This document shows, piece by piece, positions 23,246-32,429 of a stretch of 64,000 bases of DNA. Every line of letters begins with the position of its first letter. The first letter of the stretch is position 1. The notes below the pieces were generated by a model, which worked only from the letters and a program-made list of their open reading frames with translations, was not told where the DNA came from and did not search any database. Position numbers and translations under genes: made by a program. The DNA comes from Pyrrhosoma nymphula. Lineage: Eukaryota; Arthropoda; Insecta; Odonata; Coenagrionidae. The stretch lies in assembly GCA_963573305.1 (NCBI GenBank), contig OY754329.1, positions 134,713,422 to 134,777,421 on the forward strand. The letters are read 5' to 3'.

Positions 23246-23288
23246 ACACAACACGTGTTTCGACGCTTAGGGCGTCATCATCTGGTCT
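23246..23288 (-). ncRNA. Hammerhead-like motif with a core substitution
   Basis: On the minus strand: CAGATGA (23284-23278), one extra T, a perfect 5-bp stem GACGC/GCGTC over loop CCTAA, GAAA (23261-23258), then C, tetraloop ACGT, GT and T. The first box should read CTGATGA, so U4 is replaced by A, which would be expected to inactivate a hammerhead. All other core bases and stems are present. It may be a decayed Penelope-like tail. The upstream minus-strand region (23341-23560) has no identifiable protein motif. Confidence 0.45.
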
Positions 23289-23299
23289 ACACAAGTTAT

Positions 23300-25055
23300 G
23301 TCTCCAATGGGAATATTTATGCATAAGCAAAAGGAAAGAGAGAGGGGGGATTCTTGACCAATGAAGGAGGTAGTAGTAAGGAATGTTTTTGCCTCCTTTT
23401 TAATATGCCATCTACTAAGAAGGCCTTAGAGCCGTTGGTCGATGCGATGTGTCTGTTGGTGTTTAATTCTTTGTCAAAATTGTCTTTAGAAAAAGAAGTA
23501 TGGTTGATGGTGAATAACAGAGGGTGTGTTGTTACGAGACATGGTGACCTTCCCGAGGATTCGGGAGAGTGGCATATGGGGTTCTAGTGAAATGTAGAGA
23601 TAAGCAGAGGAAAGAGGAGGGGGGGGGGGAAGGGAGTACAGGCTTGGATTGTCGGGTGGACAAGGATAGAATGGGGGAGTGAACATCAAATTCTACATTT
23701 TTAAGAAGTTTGATTTTATTCTTCTTTCTCTTGATAATTTCCCACTGTTCCAAGGTGTCCAAATCCAAAGGAGAAAAATCCAAAATTTGATGATATAAAA
23801 CTTCTCCAAATAAAAAAATCTATATGAGTAATAGAATATATCGAGAAATTCATGAATCACACAGCTATTCTTAATCAAAAACGTCACACCGTTGATTATT
23901 CTCAGTCTCTCTTACGAGTGCAAGACGTAACATCAACGTGCAAAAATTTATCACCCCATTGCAAATCACGTTGTGGCAAGTTTATCAACCTCAATTCTCC
24001 GGTTACGACATTTGACAACCTTTTCCGTAAATAAACCCACGCGTAATCACAAAATCTAGAATGCAAATACAGCCGTAGCCATGGTGCTTACCTTAAAAAG
24101 AGCGATAAAAACATCAAATCGTGAACGCCTAAATTTCTAGACCGATAATTCAAAACCGGGTACTCGATATTTAATGTATAACATTTCCCGCGCAATGCAG
24201 AGTGAGTCTCATTGTCTCAAATGCATTGTACCATATTTTAAAATTGTAAAATAAAATGCACTACGTTTATACAACACTTCATCCTCGTTGTTCTCATAAT
24301 TCTCATCAATTGGTCTTGAAATCTATTATGGGCTCAAACTCGGTCCCTTAAGAAATTTTCCCGGAGGTCAGACGTAGCCCAAAGAATTTCTCGAGCCTAT
24401 AACCCTCAATATATGATGTCTGATCAAAATTGTCAGAGATAAATCGAGATAAATGTACATGTACACAATTACTACTATTTTAAGAGTACAGGATAAAATT
24501 TAGCAAGTGACAGTAAAACCAGTTCATGAAAGAACCCCTTTGAGACTGCTTGTTCAATCTTTACGCTTCCAAGATCGTTTAGGATAGGGATATCTTAGAT
24601 ACGAATGGTTGACCAATGAACCAAGTACTCGATGCTCATTTTCCAATCACAACACAAAATTAGCAAAGCAACGTCAGGTGACAAAGCATTTATCCCAACG
24701 ACTGTTAACACACAATTCTTTTTCAACCCAGGTCCGTATTCGTACATGCTAAGAAACATTGAACTCATCCTTATGAAGAAACGTTTATGAAATGCCAAAT
24801 CATCTCCACTCCACATAGTCAGGCCTATCTTGGGAATTCAGAGAACTTCGAGATCATAAAGCTCTGGCGCGTTTCTCTTCAGGTTTTAAGTTTATATATT
24901 TGCTCATTTATGAATGAGACTAAGTCCATGTAATTGGCATGCAATAGCAAGTGCGAGGCAAATAAACGTCTATGAAAAGCATTTGGCACCTCAAAAAAGT
25001 ATAAATCCTGCCTTGCTACAAATCGAAAAATAATCCGGATTGTTATACATATAGT
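23300..25055. other. No gene recognised
   Basis: The minus-strand open frames at 23486-23887 lie around a purine-rich patch and have no familiar domain. The remainder is AT-rich. Confidence 0.4.
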
Positions 25056-25157
25056 TAAATGAAAGCTTTAACTTAACCTGATGAGGACTTAATAAGTCGA
25101 AACCGAAGTCGTAAATAAAGTTCATGTGGAATCATTAAGTTAAGCTTACATTTCATT
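25056..25157 (+). ncRNA. Best hammerhead ribozyme candidate
   Basis: CTGATGA (25078-25084) is followed by one extra G, a perfect 5-bp stem II GACTT/AAGTC (25086-25090 and 25094-25098) over loop AAT, GAAA (25099-25102), a 2-bp stem III (A-U, C-G) over tetraloop CGAA, and the cleavage triplet GTC ending at 25110. A 20-bp imperfect inverted repeat (about 25056-25076 and 25135-25157) flanks the motif and could extend stem I. The minimal stem III is the form described for hammerheads of Penelope-like elements. The one extra nucleotide before stem II is shared by all related loci in this window. Activity is inferred, not shown. Confidence 0.55.
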
Positions 25158-25480
25158 ATTTTAAGCAAGTTCCACCAAGATTCGACTGACATAACCAGTG
25201 CTTTACATATGTTTCTCTAACATTCCTTTCAAAACATTATTCCTTCAATAGCACGTTAATACACGCTGATTCTCTTATTAAACAGGCTTAAGTGGCATCA
25301 GGCTGGATTTCTACAAATAAAAGAACTAGAGAGGTTAATTGAAATTTAAATTCACTCAAGATACCTGGAAAGGACTTGACTTGATTCGTAGGAGTGGTAG
25401 TGAAGATATACAGTACACTAAAGGGGCAAAAAATTAAATTAAATTCAGAGCATGTGGCATACTATGCATCTCAGATTCTA
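25158..25480. other. No gene recognised
   Basis: AT-rich spacer before the tandem duplication. Confidence 0.4.
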
Positions 25481-26160
25481 ATCTCCAATTTTGAAAGTGT
25501 CAATTTTAGACCTATACTATCCATCTTTAGGAGCGTGGTGGCCTAGTGGGTAGAGCGCTTGGCTACTGATCGAAGGGTCCCGGGTTCAAATCCGGGTGAA
25601 GCCTTTGAACGCCCCCGAACAAAAATCCTCGGAGTACGAGGTGGCCCAGGGAAAGTAACTGGCCCCCCTACCCTGGATGTGTGAAATTCACACGCCCGTG
25701 GTTTAGTCCGGGTTGAGCTCTGCCATCAACTATCCAAACCAACCTACGGGTTGAATCACTGAGTGTGACTATCCATCTTCATACGAAATGGATATCATAA
25801 AAAACGAAATAATAGGAGTCCTTGATTGTAATAATATAAAAGGAAGAAGCGAACTCGAAAATTCCAGGAAAACGCGAGCATCAAATCGTCAAAAACTTCT
25901 ATTTGACGACACAAAAGATCAGACGACACAGAATAGTTGCTTAGAATTACAAAGCCCGTGTATTACCATCTCCAATTTTGAAAATGTCCATTTTAAAAAT
26001 ATACTATCCATCTCCATACGAAATGGATATCATACAAACGAAATAATAGGAGCCCTTGATTGTAATCATCTGAAAGGATGAAGCGAACTTGAAAATTCCA
26101 GGAAAACGCGAGCTTCAAATCCTCAAAAACTTCTATTTGACGACACAAAAGTTCAGAGGC
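25481..26160. repeat. 235-bp tandem duplication, one copy interrupted by a SINE
   Basis: The sequence from ATCTCCAATTTTGAAA (25481) through ACGACACAAAAG (about 25918) recurs from 25968 to about 26153. Segments after the SINE are offset by exactly 235 bp and segments before it by 487 bp. The 252-bp difference equals the SINE (240 bp) plus one 12-bp target duplication. The copies are roughly 90% identical by eye. Confidence 0.85.
25516..25779 (+). mobile_element. tRNA-derived SINE with exact target-site duplications
   Basis: ACTATCCATCTT at 25516-25527 and 25768-25779 brackets a 240-bp insert. Its 5' end is tRNA-like: A-box GGCCTAGTGGGTAGAGCGC at 25540-25558 and T-arm CCCGGGTTCAAATCCGGG with B-box GGTTCAAATCC. 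A non-tRNA body of about 165 bp follows, with GAGGTGGCCCAGGGAAAGTA and a GTGTGAAATTCACAC hairpin. The downstream tandem copy (26002-26013) shows the uninterrupted target site. Pol III transcription from the internal boxes is expected from the SINE type. Confidence 0.85.
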
Positions 26161-26785
26161 TCTGGCATTCAAGCACTGAAACCACATCAATCCCTTTCCG
26201 CCAAACTTAATCTTTAAACGCCGTTTTCAACCCTTTGATCTTGAAAAGCATGGCGTCAGAGAAACGGCAATGTATAAACTGCGAAACGCGATCCCCATAA
26301 TCCTACCATCAATGTTTTAGAGGCACGAAGCCGGAAAATCTCTCAACTCCCCAAATATCACATTGTTGGTCCCAAGGCTGACTCTCCGTCCCAGGTCATC
26401 TCTTGAGTCACACGATTCAGCCAGTCTAGGCGGCACCACGCGTCAGAGACGGATGAAAGTGAATGCCAATCAGAATGAGAGGAGAATAACGCGATCATAC
26501 GCGTGAATGTAAAAGTGGGATTCGCGAGAATCCGGGAGGAGTATTTCAGCCAATGGAACATATTGGTGTCGAGTGAGCTGACTGAGATGTTGATCCCTCT
26601 CATTACTGCAATCCACTCTTACTCTAATCCATTATCTCTTTCCCTTTCACCGAGGGACAGGCCTGCCTATGCCAATGGGCATCAAACCATTACCGAAGAG
26701 AAATTCCGCGAGCTAATTAGTCGTGAATTATCACAACACCGCACGCGTCACTGGTGATTACAACAATCAGCGTGACAAGACGCAT
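26161..26785. other. No gene recognised
   Basis: Short frames on both strands overlap; no domain seen. Confidence 0.4.
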
Positions 26786-26789
26786 AGTT

Positions 26790-26935
26790 AACATCATGAA
26801 ATTCACCTCTGTCCTCTCCTCCATCCGTTTCCCTATTCCCTCCCCTTCCATAGCTGTCGTCCTAATTCTCCCTGCCACACAATTCTGCGGTGGCTCGCAG
26901 GGTAATAAGTAGACGTAAATATGAACATGAGAAGC
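26790..26935 (+). mobile_element. LINE 3'-end family, copy 1
   Basis: A pyrimidine-rich stretch leads to CTCCCTGCCACACAATTCTG, then CGGTGGCTCGCAGGGTAATA and AGTAGACGTAAA. The same ending is found at 48840-48970 and 58376-58432, where it ends in a GTAGATGTAGATG microsatellite-like tail. The 58 kb copy follows a LINE 5' fragment, so this is probably a LINE 3' terminus. Confidence 0.55.
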
Positions 26936-29900
26936 ACAAATACACTTCCAAACGATGCCAAATATGATGGCACCAATCACAACGGGTCATAATAAAGCGG
27001 CATGGTAACTACAAACCCAGGGTTGGCATAAGGTGAGGTGGGTTCTGCACATCAACACAGTACATCTGACATCTGACAGTATAGATATTAATGGCAGTGG
27101 GGAGTACACAGTATTGTGTACAAGCAAACAAATAAGTATATTAAGTTTCTGAAAATATGACTCAAAATATTCACTCAACAGTCAGATAAGTGAGATCATT
27201 GTTCTGTAGTGACTCTCCTCACTTGGTTACATGTGTTCGAAACTATAATTGCGCTATAACTTGTGCACACTAAGATATAGCGCGCACAATCACACAATAA
27301 AAGGCTCTCTCGTCTCGTCAATTGCTCTCTCCGTCTTCTTTATCCGTCCGGGAGTCGGGTTGTGCGTGACGCTATGCTTTCGCGAGTTTACCCCCACCCC
27401 CCAATCCATAAGAAGTGTTCCAATACAAAAATTGCAACAATGTATATTTAGATATCGTTAATTTGAATTATCAAATGCAAAGTAAAATAGTCTCCGGAAA
27501 CTTGTTATTCTACACAATTAAGAATTTTGTCTAAAATTGTATTCTTAAAAATATGCATTACTTACTTGTACACGTGATGTAAATACATTAAGTTCTTGGA
27601 TCAATTACATTTCCCGGAACGTAACACATTTTTAAACAATGTATTGCTTTTCAGAGTATAATCATGACGCAGTAGACACAACATTTCCTTTAAATTGTAC
27701 TGAATCATTAGGATTGCAGTTTTTCGGTGGCACAAAGTACCAATAATGTAACGAGTTCAGAGACGTGCAAACGGAAATGAGTGAACATTCAAAATTAACA
27801 ATATAATTAAATGTAACAAAATTTTATGATTTAATAATTATGGATTTTTTTATAATCCAGCCAAAACGATTTTTTAAATAACAAATATTCAGGATAATCT
27901 TGATTTTTCAGGACATACGGCGACGCTACATAAACCGTAGGGAGGCAGGTCATTCTAATGAACCAGAAGTAGAACGTAGACGTATCGAATCTCTTCATCC
28001 GTATCTACTTAAAAACCCTGAGAGCTGACGTCGAGACGCGTGGCAGGGTGTGCTAGGGCACCAGGCATGAAAAACGGAGGATACTGGGAAAAGGAATTAG
28101 ATGAGTGAAATGGCAAAAAATAAAATCTGTGGTGACGGCATGTTGAAATACCTCGCTCTGATTTTTCTGTAATCATTAACGAAACGTATGAAGAAGGAAT
28201 TTTTGTACCTATCAGTTTGGCAAGGTATTATTCTCTTATTGAGCCACTTCTGTCCTTTCCAGAAATTAAGGAAGTTATTGAGGAATTCTAACTTCTGTGG
28301 GTATAGATATTCTTTCAACTTAACTAAAGAAATATCAACAATATAACATCGCCAAATCATAATAACTTAAAATATACATGCAAGCGTATTTAATTCGAAA
28401 AAATGAAGGCACGGCATTACATCAGATTTGCATACACTTCAAGATTATTTAAAATAAGTTAAGAATAACATTTTATACCGGTATTTCTGCCTACATTTTA
28501 GCTTCAATTGGCGTTAATACAATCCCCAATTTATAATAACACTAGTTTCTCTCTAGCAATTAGTAGAGATTCAGAATTTACATAGGCTATAGTGCAGTAA
28601 GCAATGAGTAAACTGGCATTTTGACAATCTGAACAACAATGGTCGGCAATTCCCACCAAAAGGACCAATAAAGTATGGAATTGTACTATAGACAAAGGAA
28701 CATCACCAGGGACCTTCCAGAAAGCAACTGGGTAGCTACCACAGTTTCCAGGTTGACGATAAAATATTAGCTTGAATTGCATTTTCCAGTACCTAGTACC
28801 CACCGTAATTTTAATGAACAGGGCGAAGAGAAAAAGGATTACTCTTGTCAGTAAGATCACACATAATCTCTTTTGTTGGAGACACGTTGAATAAGTTACG
28901 TCTATAATTGATTTCCTCTGTGATATTACAGATATTTCCGTAACCATTTTCCTCACTCTTGATAGGTTTATGCATGCGGGCGGTTATATTTGTCTATTTT
29001 AATAAGTAATATTTTTTGGGTTAATAATTACAGAAACTAAAACATTACAAGCAATTCTTAGAAAGAGTGCAGTCTAAATTATCCAGAGTCCTTTCCGTTT
29101 ATGAGAATTTAGTATTAAGTGAACTATTAGATGTTCAAAATTTCTAATCATTTATACTGTTTATCTTTCAGGTGCAGTCATAACAACTCCAATGATTCAA
29201 CGTGAGAAAATCTTTGATCAGTGCATATTATCCTCAGTGAACAGTGTCTTAAGTGTTACTTAGCGCAGCTTCTAATGGTGACAATAGAAGTAGAACAAAG
29301 CTTTGGACTTCTTGAACTAAACAGTGAATTACCGAAGTTCCAAGGCAAAATATTTTTTCCAAGGCATCTTAATGGGGGATTCTTTCTATCCTTCTTATCT
29401 TACGACGTGAAATTCTTTCTTTGAATATAAAGTAGCCGCTAGAAATGGGAAACAATAGCTAATTGTATTTGTTTCATTATACCTAGCTATGTGAAATAAA
29501 AATGTAGACTGCAGTTAGATGGTTTTTACACAGAGACATTTACACGTATGCGTTTTCCTCAGATTGTGTCTCTCCTAGAGTTAAGATCGCAGAAAATATT
29601 CTTATCTCTGAATTTGACGGGATAATATCTTCTATTGGTACAATCCCATCTACTTTATGCAAGAGTGAGTTATTTGTTCATCAAAGTATCATGAATTTCC
29701 AGGAAAAAACACCTTAGCCACGTTCTCGCTACTCCTTGTACTTAGGAATGTAAAATCTCGTTAAAATGATTCCTTATTCAGAAATTTGGAAATTATAGGC
29801 CGCTGAAAAAAGTTTCTCTTCAAAATAGTGATATTATATTTAATTACGAATATCATTTAATACATCAACAAACTTGAAGCATGAAAACTTGAAAGGGAGC

Positions 29901-30377
29901 TGAGAAATCAAAAATAAAAGGGATGAGAACAAGCAGTGTGCGACCGTAGTTCGCAATTATTACAAGAGATGGGGACTCTATTCTTAGGCACTGAGGCTAC
30001 TCTAAAGTAAGAAATTTCCGATGACTCCAAATGAAAAAATATCTATATCAACGAAAATTAAAAGTAATAGACTACACAAGCAGTAGATAAATTTACCTTA
30101 TTTAACAATAAACCTCTCCTGCCCGATTGCTAGAGTCGATTGATCCACAACTTGTATTACGCCTAACATTATGCTTATTCAAAATCTTGGGAACTTGAAA
30201 TGTTACTAAGTTATTAAGTTTCCTCTTTCACACAAACACGACATACACGACGTTATACTCTTCCCATGTCAAGTGCGCCACTTGTCAATTGACCGGTAGG
30301 GGTGAGTCTCATACTCACCGGAACGGTATAATCTACGCGCCTTCGGCGCGATCAGAACTGTTGATCTACGGCCTCTC
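26936..30377. other. No gene recognised; AT-rich
   Basis: The longest frame is 141 codons on the minus strand (28531-28956). It has one hydrophobic stretch (VILLTRVILFLFALFIKI) but no family resemblance, no recognisable splice context and no second support, so I do not call it a gene. Short hairpins at 30306-30322 (GGTGAG...CTCACC) and at 30334-30348 (CGCGCC/GGCGCG) precede the next element. Confidence 0.4.
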
Positions 30378-30941
30378 AAAGTAACAAGTTATAAAATCTC
30401 CAATGGCCGTAATAAATTGGCACCACTCGTCAAATTTAAACAACAATTGCTGGGTTGGTTCCCACACTTACAACATTGCGTTGCAAGTGACTACTCCCTT
30501 CAGTTCGCTTAAGAGGGCTACCTTGTGGCCTAAATACGCGTATCCGACGCACACCCTCGTCTTTTCTTGTTTTTGTGCAGTTTGTTGACTACGCTCATTT
30601 GAGCTAGATTCTTCCAGTAGTTGAGCCCGTTTGAGTGAGTGAGTGAGTGATTTCTTGAGTGCTTGTGAGTGTGTTTGTGTTCATAACCCAGGCATCCTTA
30701 GCGGGGTCCCATTAGCCCTAGTGAAGGATCCCTATTTGGGTTGAGTGTCTGTGGTTGTCACTGGCGGGGAAGTCACATTCCCGTAAACCACAACAGGGGT
30801 TTTCTGGTCGAGAGGTTGTGGTTGGTCACTGGCGTGGAATTACCCCTTTTTCCCGCAAACCAACACAGCAATTTCTGTGTAATTTTGACGAGTGGTGCCA
30901 ATTTACTACGGCAATTGGAGATTTTTATAACTTGTTATTTT
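30378..30941. mobile_element. 564-bp element with about 60-bp terminal inverted repeats
   Basis: The left terminus (30378-30440) and right terminus (30880-30941) are reverse complements with few mismatches, sharing AATTGGCACCACTCGTCAAA. Inside are a (GTGA)n tract (about 30630-30650) and two tandem hairpin units at 30748-30798 and 30824-30873, each with GTGGTTG, a CACTGGCG core and CCCG(T/C)AAACCA. Open frames of 99-111 codons over it are not transposase-like. It looks like a non-autonomous DNA transposon; the superfamily is unknown because no clear target duplication was found. Confidence 0.65.
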
Positions 30942-31410
30942 GCTTATTGTCCTCTAAGATTGCAGCGATTAGACATTGCTCGAAAATTGATACAAAATGG
31001 TGCCAAATGTTTTCCAAATTGTATAACAATTTATTTTACATGTCTTATCTCTGACAATATCAGTTTTACCATCTAAAATGACATTAAACTCCGATTGTAA
31101 AAATTTAATTTTTTCCTACCCCAGCACATTTTCCCTCAAGCCCAAGTTATTCCCGGCATAATGGGAGAAAACAGTTACGTGGTATAGTGTAATTCTGTTC
31201 ACGCCAATACGGTGAATCTACTCTTCTTTGGCATTATTGTTAGTGGGAAAGATGATTCGACATTCATTTTTGCATGCGAACTGATTTCAATTCTTGGAAG
31301 ATAGGAAAATGAAGCAGCGTCATTAAGGAAGGAGGAATATGATAGGAAAGAGGGGAAGAATAGGGAATAGAGAATAAACAAAACAACACGGGCAATACGG
31401 TTCTAGGAGT
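30942..31410. other. No gene recognised
   Basis: AT-rich spacer. Confidence 0.4.
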
Positions 31411-31429
31411 AGTGTGTGTTAGTGAGATT

Positions 31430-31870
31430 CGTTGGACGTCATGACACGGACGAGACTGAGCAGCCGGGCGGCCGTCCGCCCACTTGTTGCTTCACTCGTG
31501 GTGAGTTCAGTCAGAGCTGTCGACAGAAAGCGCGCCCAGTGGAAGAAAGATTGAAAAGGAGGAGGATAGGGAGAGGAGGAGGAAGAAGAAAAGAGGGCGG
31601 GATATGAAAGGGAGCATACGACACATTTGTCGCACGAACTGAAGACGAAGACGACTGCAGGAGACGACGAAAATTCGCCGCTCCTTCACACTCCTTTGGA
31701 CGACAAAGAAGCGACCGACACTCCTTTTGAATCCGTTTTTTTCTACGAGTGACAATGCTCCCTTCCACCGTTATAGCTCGTGAACGGTCAATTCTGCTTC
31801 TCTTGACTCCCATGCGACCTCCATATCCCGAATACGTGCGACCTCCCATCTTCCAACCTGCACATGACAC
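31430..31870. promoter_or_regulatory. GC/CpG-richer block, possible promoter or 5' exon
   Basis: CG steps become frequent (GGGCGGCCGTCCG near 31465) and an AG-rich core follows (31550-31610). Overlapping frames on both strands show no domain. The composition resembles the blocks at 10150, 17260 and 42960. Confidence 0.25.
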
Positions 31871-31984
31871 TCCACTTGGACGCGAACACCTTTTTTTTCT
31901 TCTTTTAACCAAGAGATGTCACTCGCGTATTTAATTTAGCATGAAAACTATGCAACGCAGAAAATTCGGGCTTATGACTCTTCG

Positions 31985-32425
31985 AGCAAAATATGTCTCC
32001 AAGTATAAAATCCAATAAATTTGGCCTCATTATACAAAAAAGATCTCATCTCTTTAATGATACCAGAATATCAGACAATTTCGCACCAACGGGGTAAACT
32101 GCACTATCTCTGTTAACGTTTCGGTGTACGAATCATCCATCGTAATCAGGGTATCATGGCGATGGACGACACGCACCTACATAGAAACGTCGGCAGAGAT
32201 GTAGAGTTTAACCCGGTGGGAAGGCCGAACAACCTTCAACATCACCATACGCCAGGAAAGCCTTAGATCTTTCTTCAATTTCGCACCACTTTTCAAGATA
32301 TGCGAAAAATGTATGCATTATGGAGGAAATAGTGGCAACAGTTTCAAAAGGCCGAACAGTATTAACCAAGTTATTTGACCTTGCCTACCTCGAAAGATAA
32401 AGGTGTGATTAACGTACTTATATTT
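31985..32425 (-). repeat. TTAA-family MITE, interrupted copy
   Basis: AATTTGGCCTCATTATACAA and AAAGATCTCATCTCTTTAAT match the minus-strand copy at 59945-60510 (AATTTGGCCTCATTATGAAG and AAAGATCTCATCTTTCCAAT). The alignment breaks at 32089 and appears to resume at 32289, where another element has inserted. The far end is blurred. Confidence 0.45.
32076..32288. mobile_element. Head-to-head foldback insertion with 13-bp target duplications
   Basis: CAATTTCGCACCA at 32076-32088 and 32276-32288 flanks a 187-bp insert. The left half reads, on the minus strand, CTGATTA, a stem-like stretch and GAAACGTT. The right half ends in GAAACGTCGGCAGAGATG and then AACCCGGTGGGAAGG and ACGCCAGGAAAGCCTTAGAT, a tail shared with the element at 45325-45560 (CGCCGGAAAACCTTAAAT). 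The hammerhead-like cores are degenerate. It lies inside an older MITE, giving a relative age order. Confidence 0.6.
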
Positions 32426-32429
32426 CTGT

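Noticed and set aside
25528..25605. Functional tRNA gene
   Set aside because: The T-arm and A-box are good, but the acceptor and anticodon stems do not pair well, and the unit is followed by a SINE body with target duplications.
27298..27320. Second TATA/Inr pair
   Set aside because: TAAAAGG and TCA are only about 22 bp apart, too close for a normal core promoter.
28531..28956. 141-codon minus-strand frame with a hydrophobic stretch
   Set aside because: No family resemblance, no splice or promoter context, and a frame of this length is not surprising in 64 kb.
30334..30348. UUCG-type stable RNA hairpin or terminator
   Set aside because: The 6-bp stem has a 3-nt loop, not a closed UUCG tetraloop, and there is no transcript context.
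30741..31076. Overlapping 111- and 99-codon plus-strand frames
   Set aside because: They start inside the TIR element at 30378-30941 and run past its right border; no transposase motif.
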